The notes beneath the pieces were generated by a model that was given only the letters and a program-made list of their open reading frames with translations, was not told the DNA's origin and did no database searches. Below are positions 1-10,580 of a DNA stretch of 64,000 bases, piece by piece. How positions within the stretch are numbered: position 1 is the first letter of the stretch; each line of letters opens with the position of its first letter. Source of the DNA: Aphanomyces cochlioides (lineage: Eukaryota > Oomycota > Saprolegniomycetes > Saprolegniales > Verrucalvaceae); contig JAHQRK010000010.1 of NCBI GenBank assembly GCA_019828595.1, positions 1,922,001-1,986,000 on the forward strand. Reading direction: 5' to 3'. The position numbers and the translations under genes are program-made.

Positions 1-522
1 TTACCATCATGAACAACGGAGTGTCTTGATGCTGCTAACATAAAGCTGTGGAATGCTAGCTGATCTCACTCTTCAGACATTTCATGGTCTTTGCTTTGGT
101 TTTCTCTTTGCGTCTTGTCGTGCTGCCACGTCATGAACACACAAACCAACGACTGATTGCGACTAGGTAGTGAAAGCTGCGGAGATCCTCTCGGACGCAG
201 CTAGACTTTCAAATGGTGCCCAGGTTGATGAAAGTCTGTCAGAGGGGTCGAAAGAGAAGCTTTGATTGGTCAACGTCCGTCGTCGGATTGTTGTGTGTAT
301 GACGTGGCATCACGACCAGCCACAAACTGTGAACACCAGCAATCCATCAATATAATATGGTTTTGGGAAATTTATGAGCCCGGACATGAAAGGAAATATC
401 AAATTTAGGAAATTCATTTGCTTCCAATTTGGTCATTATGAGAAGGAATAGACAGAGACTTGCAAACGACGGATATTGCAAATATTTTGGGTTTTGGGAA
501 ATGTTTGGGAAATAGTATCCGG
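1..522. other. Non-coding stretch, nothing recognised
   Basis: No convincing coding frame, repeat or RNA gene is visible here. The right half is AT-rich and leads into the Crypton recombinase gene, so part of it may be the 5' end of that element. Cryptons lack terminal inverted repeats, so its left edge cannot be placed from this sequence alone. Confidence 0.4.
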
Positions 523-858
523 ATGCAGTGCATGAAACGGATTTCATTCATTTTCCATCTCGAAGAAGACCCTTCACACATGCAGTCGCTCCATGTGTCT
601 CAACCAAGCGAGGGACAAGATGTATTGGACAACTATATCTCACATAACACACGTAAGCAGTACGAAAACTCGCTGAATAGGCTCAGGCTTTGGCTTCAAA
701 CAAATCACCGTGCTTTGGTCTCAAACGGAACCGTCGTTTTGCCACTCAATGGCCAGATTTGCATTGATTTTTTGGCTTACAGTATGGTCAAACGCGATCG
801 ACGGGGGGCCGAGAAGGTGCCTAGGTCATATTGTACTTTCCCATCCATAAGCAAGACC

Positions 859-866
859 ATTTGTGC
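859..866 (+). repeat. 8-bp target-site duplication, left copy
   Basis: The word atttgtgc is repeated exactly at 2353-2360, immediately outside the two inverted repeats of the Merlin element. Confidence 0.9.
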
Positions 867-1032
867 GGCGCTCCTCCAAACCAACACCACTGGAGTGTAC
901 AATGCAATTGTAGTTATCCGGTTAATTATCCGGATAACAATAGAGAAGTTCCCACGGATGTCCGGATAGTAATAAGGAAGTTTCCATGGATTTCCGGATA
1001 TTCACAGGGATGTTTCCATGGATATCCACAGA

Positions 1033-1308
1033 ACAAACTGAAATTGAATGCAACGAAAACTGTCATGTATATTAGATGTAGGTTTTACGAATAGCTAACA
1101 CTAAACCTTTAAATTACATACTACCTGTTGCGTTTTCAGGGAAGTACCAGTTGCGCCACAAGAACTGATAACAAACTGAAATTGAATGCAACGAAAACTG
1201 TCATGTATATTAGATGTAGGTTTTACGAATAGCTAACACTAAACCTTTAAATTACATACTACCTGTTGCGTTTTCAGGGAAGTACCAGCTGCGCCACAAG
1301 AACTGATC
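1033..1308 (+). repeat. 138-bp tandem duplication inside the Merlin element
   Basis: Positions 1033-1170 and 1171-1308 are almost identical (one visible difference, ttgcgcc against ctgcgcc). The unit includes the 3' end of the transposase coding region, so that C-terminus is present twice. The near identity indicates a recent event relative to the other lesions. Confidence 0.9.
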
Positions 1309-2076
1309 CAGGTAGGATTGCAAGTCGTCAGTTTGAACTCCTCTCATGGCCTTCAAGTACTGCTTCACGCGTACTTCCCACACACCTTCAATTGACTGTG
1401 TGTGGGCACCATTGAGAGGGTTCACGAAATTCGTAGAATGATTCACCCACATGTGCGCATAGCTCATGTGGGCTAGACTGGCATTGTTCGCCAAAGTATG
1501 TCTCTCGTTCCCAGAGACATACGACGCATACTTGTCAGACATAATTAGTGTGCATAGGGAGTATAAATTAGTGTAAATATGGATGTTTCACATACCTTTC
1601 TCAATGTGCTTGGCAGAGGTACCTTGACAGTGCATGCACGCATCTCGTCGGAGCAGATTTGGCGGCATTTCTTGCTCCATGTACTCACGGTCGTTTGGGA
1701 TATGTTAAAGTCATCACACATTGCTTGTGATGACTTCATTGTTGCCCAGTAATACAGGATCCTGACAAGTCGAGCAATAGGCATGCTCGACTTGGCAAAA
1801 AATGAGCTGCTTCTGAGGCCACGCTCGGTTTCGCAACCCGCTCGATGGCAGCGCCATCGCATCCAGGTCTTGCTGAGGTGCATTTCGTCAGAGCAATTAG
1901 GACAACTCATTTTATTACGAATTATTCCTACCTAGTAATGGAGTGAGTGTGATTCATCAACATATTGGACTTACTCTCATGCACCATTCTACAGCGGTGA
2001 TCTCGTTGACGGTTTCCTTCATGACCTCGTCGAACGTGTAGTCCGAGAGATCGGACAAGTCATACAGACTGTCCAT
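1252..2076 (-). pseudogene. Merlin (IS1016/ISXO2-like) transposase, central part missing
   Basis: Transposase of the Merlin family. A first exon (1975-2076) starts at an ATG and joins over a 47-bp intron (1928-1974) to a segment with a zinc-finger motif CPNC...CHRAGC and a helix-turn-helix (1545-1927). The C-terminal catalytic part follows at 1252-1542 with SDKYASY (second acidic residue) and GAHTQSIEGVW (third acidic residue). The roughly 100 residues that normally lie between these blocks and hold the first catalytic Asp are absent: only about 60 bp separate them. The element therefore cannot encode an active enzyme. Confidence 0.8.
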
Positions 2077-4315
2077 TGCAAATTTGAAAATGCATGTCTT
2101 GTGAAGTGAATGGCCCTTATTGTTTGTGTTTAGTGGGGTTAGAATGGAGTGGTATCCTTTTTCTAAGTATATGAAATGGATGGTTCTCTGTCAGTGGCGC
2201 GCAACAGTGGGGGTCGATTGGAGTTGATAACGTATACGGATAATTATTTATTTTATCCGGAAATATTGTTAGCTTGCATATTGTTCGGATAATTATCCGG
2301 ATTGTTTGATACAGGTCACAAGTCTCCAGTGGGGTTGGTTTGGAGGAGCGCCATTTGTGCCATCAAATTCTTGTATAAATCAAGAAATGTGACGATTGAC
2401 AAAGAACTCGACAACATTTTAAATCGTAAGCATTGGCGACCATATATGAAATAACACTGTCATTAGAATTTTCAAAAGGTTATAAGCGAAAAGTAGGTGA
2501 ACTTAAAAAGGAAGGCGAAATGCGAATTCATGAGTGAAAAGATCCGATGAATTGGCCAGGTAGAATTAAGCACCACACATCATTTACTCTATTTAGGATA
2601 TGAGCTTCTCTGCGATTTTGCAATAAGCGGAGAGATTGAGTTCTCTTCTTACATCACTATTCATCCGTTTCTTGTTTTTTGTTGGAACCTGATGGCACGG
2701 TCTGTCACCGTCGCCACGATTCGGTTGGAGCGTTTACGATGGCAAGGTTGGTCGAACATCGATGCAGAACTTAAACATCTCATAGGAGACGCTCTACTTG
2801 TAGAATTTAGCAAGACAAAAAATGACCAAGAAGGTGCAAATATACAACCAAAGCACGTCTATGCTAATCCCATGCATCCTAAGATATGTCCTTTACTAAG
2901 GTATACAACACATGCATCATTACTATTGTCTATAAAAATTCTAGTTTGGCTGTGTTCATATTTTCATCAAGCAGGCCGTACAAATCATCGTCAGACGTTC
3001 TATTTACCCCGACGTCAAAAGAGAAATTTGCAATGTGGCTTCAAAAAAATGGTCTGAAATTCCAAGATCAGTTTAGAGGCGTTGGAATATCTCCTTCAGG
3101 CATTGGTACTCATTCTTTCAGAAAGGGCATTGCATCAGAATTGTCAAATACCCCAGGTGGGCCCCAGGCAGTCTCTGTGTGGCTTCGTGCAGGGTGGAGC
3201 CTGGGCTCTGTTCAAAAGAGATACATTTTTGAAGGTTCTGGTGGTGATCAGTTCGTAGGCCGAGCATCTGCAGGTATTATTAAAGTTATAAACACACATT
3301 ACAGTTCTTAGGACTCAACATAAATGATGCCGACTTCTCTATCCTCCCCCCTCACTTCAAGCACCTAGAACTGACACAAGTCGAATGGGAAAAAATCCTT
3401 CCTGGCTACACATACTGTTATCGAGACAGCTTATGCTCTGTTTTGCCGTATCCATTGTTTTCCATTTTGAGTGGCTTAAAGTCAATCTCCATAAACAGCA
3501 CCCTCTGTTTAAGTCGGCAATTTGGACATCTCCCTTGTTGGAGGACCTTAGAACCAAAGTTCTACTTGGATATGGACAAAATGGTGAATCACATATGGTA
3601 GCAAGTGGTGTTCCCCCACATGTAGCCTTGGCGACAAGATTACAGTCAATCGAAAAAAAATTTGAGCGATTTCCGCTTCTTGAAGCCAAAGTGGATAAGT
3701 ATTTCAACGTCCTTCTATCTTTGCAGCAGCACCAATATCATACAGATCGGGCAGTCAACGATCAAAATATTCTTAATGCTATGATGGCGCAGTTCCAGGA
3801 GCTTCGTGGTTTAATTTTGCGTCAATCATTGAGTCAACCCACAACTGAAGTAAACCCAATCACTGAAGATGGTTGTTCAAGTGAAATGAATAATCATTTG
3901 GTACTTGATGGCAACCAACGAAAAATTACATCCTATCCATCTGTATCAATTTCGAAATTGTGGCAATTCTGGTTTGACGGCATCCCTGTCGATAAAGTTC
4001 CCCCCTTACGATTTCTACTTGCTAGAGACTTCGAGCATAAGCGAGATTCTGTGGCGAATTCAAAAGCCAAATTTGTCATAAACACTATGCTTCAAATTTC
4101 TCATCTACGAGAACCATTAGTATCACGCATGAACGCTGTTGAACGTAGTGCGGCTTTTGATTTGGCTGTGGAGAAGTTGTACGTTGAGGAGCTTGGCTAC
4201 AGGGATGCCTCTCAAAGTGCCTTGAGAAAACTGAACGGCTTGACATTTTGTCAATATTCTGATTCACTGTGAACCTGCGGATGCACGAGGGCTATGGAAC
4301 AAATTCGAAGATGAA

Positions 4316-4672
4316 ATGAGGCAAGATTTTCACCGCATGTACCCCGACGATTCTCAAAAATCTACAGCTTTCGCAATTCAGGCTTTATCAAGATGCCTCG
4401 AGTCGAATGCATCAAGCTTGGATCGTTTTCCGGAGCTTCCACAGCTTGCACATTTCGAACAATATTTTGCTCTTGAGGAAACAAACAGGGGCCGTCAATC
4501 CAACCGATTAGTGGCTATGGAATCTTCGCACAACCAAGAACAAATCCAAGGCATTTTGGAAGGCAGGTCTACGATGACCGAAGAGCACGAGGTCTTCTAC
4601 AACGACGTTATGAGCGAGATTACGAAGGAAAGCACTGTTCGAAGAGGCAAAGTATATTTTCTCGAAGGTTAG
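4316..4672 (+). CDS. Hypothetical ORF downstream of the Crypton
   Basis: An ATG-initiated frame of 118 codons with no recognised motif. It lies 43 bp after the stop of the recombinase reading and has the same orientation. It may be an accessory frame or remnant of the same element, or a chance frame. Polar composition and lack of a signal peptide are all that can be said. Confidence 0.2.
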   Translation: MRQDFHRMYPDDSQKSTAFAIQALSRCLESNASSLDRFPELPQLAHFEQYFALEETNRGRQSNRLVAMESSHNQEQIQGILEGRSTMTEEHEVFYNDVMSEITKESTVRRGKVYFLEG

Positions 4673-6198
4673 CCAGCTTAAAGTTAAATCTATAAACTAA
4701 ACAATACCGTATAGTTTTCGATATACACTCGGCACGGCTACGGAATAATCTTCTGAGGGCCGTACACTCCCTGAGAACACACGTGCCTCTGGCCAATCTC
4801 AACTTAGTCAGACGGTGTCGTCAGCGTTGGACACGCTTGACTCGACACCCGTCTTGCCAGGCGACAACTATTAACCATTAATTCATTACATCCAATGGAG
4901 CGATAAATGTGACTTGGAAAACCTCTTTTCTATGCTGAACTAGAACTTGAAGCCGGCAGTGGAGGTTATGTTGGTGACATTGAATTCCCAGCACCTCGTT
5001 CAATTCTTTGGTTGGTCGTGAACAAGTGTGTCCAGTCTGACGTGATTATGAAGGGACAGACGGCCGTGTCTCAAACACAATGCATTCACGCAGAGGACGT
5101 GGCTGTACCGAGATTTGCTACATCCGCGAAAGCCATAAGAACTACATCCATGGAAAGACTCTAAGCTCGCCGCAACTGGTTGGTCACGTCGTCTTGGATG
5201 AAATTGAGACTACGGATGAATGGGAAATTGTGGACTGGACATTAACACCAACTTCGAGCTCATCGCCGGTACAATAAACTACGCATCAATGTGCTTACTC
5301 CCGTTAGAATTCGAAAAGTACCATTGAAGTTTATGCACTCTCCTCGGAACATCCATCAGAACAGGTAGACGACAATCGTTATGTCTTTGAATTATCAGTA
5401 GGATGCAATGTACGAACAGTTGATGAAAGATTAATGCCAAGATTTGCGAGGAAAGTCATACAACTCGAGGGTTATTAACTTTCTTAATTAAGGTATTAAA
5501 AGCAATACTAGTACTACCTCTGTTCTAAATTACTGCCAGCATTTGACTTCTCAGCGACTCCAAAACTTGATTTCTTGTCCAAAATAGGTGATTTATATCA
5601 TATTTGAAAGAGTAGAAAAAAATAAAGAAAGTTTCTATTGGGGGCAGAACATAAAAAGCAACTCTTGGTCGTCATAATTGCCATCGTTTTTTCGTTGTCA
5701 GAATAAAAATACAAAATAATACTTCCTCTGTTTGGCAATATTTGCAGACAAAAATTCATTACTATACATAAATCAAATATGCAGAATCTGTATTTTAAAA
5801 AGATTACAACACAACATCGGTCATGGCATCAAGTAAATCGCAAACCTCATCCAGCCTGCTTTCTTCCTCGAGTCGTAAGTGCTAAACTAAAAATTTTATG
5901 TAGTGATCCTACATGCACAAAAAGATTTCAAATTATTTTCATCGAGTTTTCTCGTTTTTAGACGTGATTCGCAACGTTTGAGGAGTAAGGATTATTTTGA
6001 CTAAATAATGAAACATTTCGTTCGTATTATTTTGAGAAAGCAATGTTCTTTTTGCAATTAATATGAATATTTTGACTCAAATCATTTAAAAAATATATGC
6101 AAATTTGCCCCCTCAAAAGGAGACATCCACGAAGTGTTTGTATTATTTAGCCTCTACTGATTTTGCCCCAAGATCTTTCCCATCATTTGTTTCTGAGC
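4673..6198. other. Decayed and AT-rich sequence
   Basis: From 4860 to 5280 short frames change phase repeatedly (for example a phrase AGSGGYVGDIEFPAPRS near 4960-5010, and a 65-codon frame at 5080-5277), suggesting a decayed coding sequence that I cannot name. From 5280 to 6198 the sequence is AT-rich with no coding signal. Confidence 0.35.
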
Positions 6199-6483
6199 TT
6201 AAAGTTGCAGTTTGAGTGCCTCAATCGTATTTTCGAGGTTGCCGCTCGAACAGTTTAGCATTTCGTTGTGGTGCTGGAGATATTTGATTTGCATCTCGTG
6301 TTTCCATTTCAATTCCTTCATCTGCCTCTCATGTTCGTTGATTTGTATGGACAGACTGCCGTTGTATTTATCTGATAACACACGAAACATTTGTCGCACG
6401 TTTTGATGATCTTGCTTGTTGAGACTGATGAGCTCTGTTTTGTTCTTCCAGACATATGATTGGTCAAAAGTATGCTTGTACAC
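6199..6483 (-). CDS. Short coiled-coil ORF beside the BRO-like gene
   Basis: A frame of 94 codons rich in Lys, Glu, Gln and Leu with heptad-like spacing (for example ERQMKELKWKHEMQIKYLQ), which predicts a coiled coil. It is transcribed away from the 6527-7558 segment. No family was recognised. It could be part of the same inserted DNA as the BRO-like gene. Confidence 0.3.
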   Translation of the reverse strand: MYKHTFDQSYVWKNKTELISLNKQDHQNVRQMFRVLSDKYNGSLSIQINEHERQMKELKWKHEMQIKYLQHHNEMLNCSSGNLENTIEALKLQL

Positions 6484-6526
6484 TATCGATTGTTGCGCGA
6501 CTGTCGGTTTCTACGAGTTGTGAGAC

Positions 6527-6856
6527 ATGAAGAGGTCTCCGCGCGAATTGCATGATGTCGCAAAGCGCCAGCGGTGCGAGGTAAATGATCACGACATTAT
6601 AGTTGGAGACCACAGCTTTGTCAACATTGACAAGTTCGCCAAGACGTTGAAAAAACGCCAAGCAAACAAGCTGCTGAAGAACGCCAAGATTGGATTTGAC
6701 ATGGTCTTTGCGAACAAGAAAGCGCTTGATAAAGGCATTTACACGACATCAGAGAAGTATGCTACAAAGAGAGATGTCAGGCTGATTCAGAAAACTCCGC
6801 AATTGGACATTCTCTTGAGTGACTACAAAAAAAACAAGAAGCGCCTCCCAGCATGA
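6527..6856 (+). CDS. Hypothetical basic protein upstream of the BRO-like gene
   Basis: An ATG-initiated frame of 109 codons, rich in Lys and Arg, ending 4 bp into the start of the next frame (6853). No domain was recognised. The overlap with the following ATG and shared orientation suggest a compact, virus-like arrangement, or alternatively one gene broken by a frameshift. Confidence 0.35.
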   Translation: MKRSPRELHDVAKRQRCEVNDHDIIVGDHSFVNIDKFAKTLKKRQANKLLKNAKIGFDMVFANKKALDKGIYTTSEKYATKRDVRLIQKTPQLDILLSDYKKNKKRLPA

Positions 6857-7558
6857 TCAGCGGATCCGATTCGTCTTTCTTTGTGAAAGACGCTAGCTTT
6901 ACAGTGGAAATACGTGGCGACCGATCAGTGGACAAGATATTTTTCAAAGCTGCTGATGTTGGGAAGATATTTGCACTCACTCATTTTATCAAAGTCATTC
7001 TTCGTCCTCAGAGCAGCTACATTGTGGATGAGCACAACAAAACATTTACCATTGATGGGTCGTCGCAAGTATTTTTTGACGTTCGGTGGTTTGATGCATG
7101 CGTTGCGTGTTTCGGTTTCAACGCCGGTGCTCAATGAGTTTCGAACTTGGATCTATCATCGTATCTTCGAGATTCTATATGGAAATGGACTGCTGAAGAA
7201 GAAACTGGTCGGCGAATTGTGCAAAATCGACAAAGCGTTTTTACAAGCATTCATGCAACTAGTCCCAAATGAAATTGCTTGTGTATATCTGGTGGATATT
7301 TCAATGGTTGATGGTCAGAAGAAGATTTAAAAATTCGGGCGATCAAAGAACATGAAAGGTCGTTTCTACAACCATGACGCTGAGTTCAATCCGAACAACG
7401 CGATATTGGATTCAATTATTGTCGTTCCAACTGACAAATTACCCGACGCCGAAATGGAACTGAAGAGAATGATCAACAAAGACTGTTTTTTCAGTGTACA
7501 TCTTGATGAAGAAGAAGAAATCTGCTTGAATGAAGTCATGCTGTGTTTTGTGATCTAG
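6853..7558 (+). pseudogene. BRO-N domain protein with a C-terminal T5orf172/GIY-YIG-like part, broken
   Basis: The N-terminal part has the BRO-N pattern: KIFFKAADVGKIF near 6935-6975, then after a frame change near 7060-7070 the block KYFLTFGGLMHAL and NEFRTWIYHRIFEILYG (7070-7185). The C-terminal part has CVYLVDI, then an in-frame TAA at 7328-7330, then KFGRSKNMKGRFYNHDAEF, which matches the Y-x-G-x-T/S...R shape of the T5orf172/GIY-YIG-like domain. BRO-family proteins bind DNA and are known mainly from large eukaryotic DNA viruses, phages and some transposons. One frameshift and one stop are visible, so this copy is inactive. A source in a large DNA virus is inference. Confidence 0.65.
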
Positions 7559-8689
7559 CATCGAATTATGCAACTACATTTGTCATGTTTGTGAGCTGTA
7601 GCAACAACAAGATTAAAGTGAGTAATACATGATTGATGATTTGTTTTGACTGTTTGATGAAGCTTTAACATGATTATGATCTCAAATCCTTTATGATTAC
7701 ATGTAGTTCATTCAATGGACTACTGCATTCAATTGACAATGTGGACATGACACAATGCTCATACTGCATCACTTTGACTGGGTCTAGTTGCTGACATGTT
7801 GCTGACTGTGACGAGAATATTCGACGTCCCTTGTCTTCCAAATCGATAGCATGCTATGACGCAACTTGGTATGAGTGTGTGGGTCGGGGCATGTGCATTT
7901 CAAACTTGATGGGAGTAGACGAATTGACTCTTCATATCTTGTGATCCATCCACGCTGCATTCAGCAGCTTTGACGTCCACTGGCACGCAGTTTGCTTGAA
8001 TCTAAATGTCAATTCCAATTGACCTTTTTATATTGATTTGAGCTCGTATTATTTATGCAGGGTTTCATGGCAATTTCCTAAACCCCCAGGTAAGGGTATA
8101 TACTTTAATATGGTAACAGTTGGTGAATAAGGAGTGAATAAGAAAAAACATGAAAAATAGTTGAAAAATGAGTGAAAATCGACTTCTCCATCCTGAGTGT
8201 CTTTGGCTTCCTGCTTAGATGTGTGCAAGAAAATTTTCTTGCCTTATGAAGCTACAGCATCCTTCGTTGATTGTAATGCGATTAGTTTATTGCTATTTGA
8301 ATGTTAGACTTCCCAATTCCCTGTGATAATTGCAAACTAAAACACAGTACATCTTAGTGTAAGCCTTGTCTAACTCTAGCTATAATAAAGAATACACCTT
8401 TCGTCCGTAGAAAGAACTGAGCTCCAACACGAGATGTAAATAATGTTCAGGGATCAAATAGCCTCAAAGATTTGCGGCACCTACAAGTACTGAACGAATG
8501 ACTCCGCCGTGCTCACTTAGAAGTTCTCGTCCAGACATATTATTTATTCGACTTTTCTTGTTAGAGTGAATAGGACTATTCACCTTTTTATTTATCTCGA
8601 GATAAATTTTTGCAATACAATTTCCAATATAAAGCAGAACAGATAAACCCAAAAAGTGCACACTCTTATTCACTCTGGCTCAACACAAA
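7559..8689. other. Non-coding stretch, nothing recognised
   Basis: AT-rich sequence without a supported gene. Short frames exist but none has a motif or a sensible composition. Confidence 0.4.
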
Positions 8690-8790
8690 GTAACCCGAAA
8701 ATGGATCTGCGAGTGGTTGCATCATTGGCATAGTCGGCATCGACGAATAGCTCAATGAGATAGTCGGAGGAGTCTTGCTTGGTGTAGCAT
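8690..8790 (-). mobile_element. Copia RNase H fragment
   Basis: Read on the minus strand, about 8697-8760 encodes IELFVDADYANDATTRRSI, which matches the start of the RNase H region of Copia elements (compare the same block in Copia-2, LYVDADYANDISTRRST). Nothing else of the element is present nearby. Confidence 0.75.
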
Positions 8791-8827
8791 CTATTACTTA
8801 AAGCTCTAACGCAACACGTAAGTACTA

Positions 8828-8940
8828 GAGTAATTTTTACATACAAACGTCAAGTCAAAAAATGAGTAATTTTTATATACAAATTCCAAGTACAAAAATG
8901 AGTAATTTTTACATACAAACGCCAAGTAAAAAAGAGTAAT
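8828..8940 (+). repeat. Three tandem copies of a 36-bp AT-rich unit
   Basis: The word gagtaattttta(c/t)atacaaa begins at 8828, 8864 and 8900, with a partial fourth start at 8934. Copies differ at a few positions. No coding role is seen. Confidence 0.85.
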
Positions 8941-10121
8941 TTGAGACAAGTTCATTCATAATAGTCAGCACTTCCAACCAACATCAACTAATTTGACCAC
9001 TCAAGGTTGTATTGCCCGATATCCATGGCAAATATCCATTTGGTGTGATGTTGTCAATTATTTGGTGTGTTGCTCAATATTTGGTGTCATGTTTTGTCAC
9101 GATGTATGCTGGACGTGCCAGTTGTCGATAATATTAATAATCAAACAATTCCACATACAAAATGAAAATATTGTCCTACTATTTAAAATAATACCTGCCA
9201 AAGATGAGATGGATGGCAGTTGGGTTTTTCTGGGACGATGCAAGGTGAGATGCATGTCTTAGGATAGCTTCACTCGGGCAGAAAAGGCCGCTGAATAAGC
9301 GGTCAACACACTGTGCAGTAGGGTGACGAGCCCTTTCTGCCACTTTAAGCCATACTCTGGCCAGAGGCTTGGACTCCGAAAGGCGAATTCCGACGCGATA
9401 TGCGAATGTTACGAAGTAGGGCCTTTTTGGCTCGAAATACCGGACATTTTCATAGAGCAGCCAGGGACAGCTAAACGTGTGTTTTTACTGTATTGTCATA
9501 TTGACTTTGGACGAGTAAATCCTCTCCCCATAGTTCAACTTTTTACAGTAAGGGGACAAAGTGTAACGTTGGTTACCACTATTGCAACTGATGGTGCTAC
9601 TTTTTTTGATGGAGTACCACTGTTGATAGTGGGCCTACGGCGAGTATCATGAATCACTGAAGGGGTGTTGCATGAATACTTAGCAGGTGTATTACCCAGT
9701 ATCAAAGTTTCAACTCATTGGATGTACGAGTTCAATAAGCGATATTAAACAATGTGATGTTTAATAAATACCGCGAATTCTGTACGATTTATGAAAGAAA
9801 TTAGTAGTATTTTCTGGCAAACCACATTATGTTAAGCTTAAGTGGCGGGACACATATCCACAGTATTTTTACGATCCAATCACATTATCATTTTTGTGTT
9901 GATGTTTTTGTATGAACATTTGTCTGACGCAGTTTTCTGCGTAGAAAATAACAACTACTCGGCCTCTAAGAAAGGCAAAGGCAAATGCAATCATGAATAA
10001 GATTTGACAATGACAATCAAGGACATGCGATCGATAACTCCGAACCTGGGAAGCAAGCAGAGCGGAATGAAGTGCATGCTACCGAACAGAGTCTGCATCA
10101 ACTGGAGCTAATGGCTGGGCT
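8941..10121. other. Mostly non-coding, with one unassigned frame
   Basis: A 109-codon frame at 9323-9652 (plus) has no recognised motif; it contains WLEIPDIFIEQPGTAKRVF, which looks protein-like, but there is no supporting start context or homolog known to me. The rest shows nothing. Confidence 0.25.
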
Positions 10122-10580
10122 GTGGATGACGATGCCTTTAATCAGAGCAATATTAACGACGAGGCGACTATGAGAAAGGCCAAGAAGGCGGAGTACAACA
10201 AACGTGCTCGCGAAAAGAAACGGCAAGCTTTCCTAAAGGCGGAGTACAACAATCGTGCTCACGATAAGAAACGGCAAGCTCTCCTGAAGGCGGAGTACAA
10301 CAATCGTGCTCGCGAAGAGAAACGGCATTCTATCGTGGATGAAGTCGACGAAGAGGTGGCAATGGAAAAATCCAAAAAGGCGGAGTACAACAATCGTGCT
10401 CGCGAAAAGAAACGGCAAGCTCTCCTGGAAGAGGTCGACAAATCCAAAAAGGCGGAGTACAACAATCGTGCTCGCGAAAAGAAACGGCATGCTATCGTGG
10501 ATGAAGTCGACGAAGAGGTGGCTATGAAAAGATCCAAGTACGGCCGTTCGTGGTGGTGGAAGTTATGTTGCGTCCAGTGA
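10122..10580 (+). CDS. Repeat protein with five KAEYNNRAREKKRQ-type units
   Basis: A 152-codon frame starting at an ATG. It contains five near-perfect repeats of about 16 residues of the form KAEYNNRAREKKRQALL, two of them separated by a DEVDEEVAM spacer. The DNA repeats are almost identical (for example gcggagtacaacaa recurs at each unit), so they expanded recently. The unit is very basic, with Asn-x-x-Ala-Arg and Arg-Glu-Lys-Lys-Arg spacing that recalls a bZIP basic region, but no leucine zipper follows. The frame runs into the pogo-type transposase segment in another phase, so it may be its modified N-terminus. Confidence 0.5.
   Translation: MDDDAFNQSNINDEATMRKAKKAEYNKRAREKKRQAFLKAEYNNRAHDKKRQALLKAEYNNRAREEKRHSIVDEVDEEVAMEKSKKAEYNNRAREKKRQALLEEVDKSKKAEYNNRAREKKRHAIVDEVDEEVAMKRSKYGRSWWWKLCCVQ

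Larger units (their letters stand above)
867..2352 (-). mobile_element. Merlin DNA transposon, defective
   Basis: A 1486-bp element bounded by 29-bp terminal inverted repeats (867-895 and 2324-2352, one mismatch), starting GGCGCTCC. It is flanked by a perfect 8-bp direct repeat, atttgtgc, at 859-866 and 2353-2360, the target duplication size known for Merlin. It carries a broken transposase on the minus strand. Both ends hold several copies of ATCCGGAT-like words (about 907-1000 and 2235-2305), possibly subterminal binding sites. The insertion falls inside a codon-preserving position of the Crypton recombinase gene. Confidence 0.9.
523..4272 (+). pseudogene. Crypton tyrosine recombinase gene, interrupted by a Merlin element
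   Basis: Tyrosine recombinase of a Crypton DNA transposon, an enzyme that cuts and rejoins circular intermediates. Proposed exons are 523-866, 2361-2425, 2467-2559, 2597-2900, 2945-3273 and 3312-4272; the introns are 37-44 bp with GT-AG ends, and the frame is kept at every junction. The N-terminal SAM-like part contains the motif HNTRKQYENSLNRLRLWL. The first catalytic Arg lies in WNLMARS (about 2683-2703), followed by KNDQEG and a C-terminal GTHSFRKG with a downstream GWSLGSVQKRY carrying the nucleophilic Tyr. The reading crosses the Merlin insertion in frame. Lesions visible: the Merlin insertion, a TGA at 2535-2537 where the family has Gly, and a one-base frame change near 3430-3445, after which the usual C-terminal region (motif VSIVFHFEWLK) continues in another frame. 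The start was chosen as the first ATG in frame. Confidence 0.85.

Noticed and set aside
4080..4270. Minus-strand frame over the Crypton C-terminus
   Set aside because: Short shadow frame without motif; the plus strand is explained by the Crypton gene.
8820..8945. CRISPR-like array
   Set aside because: The 36-bp units are contiguous tandem repeats without unique spacers, in a eukaryotic context.
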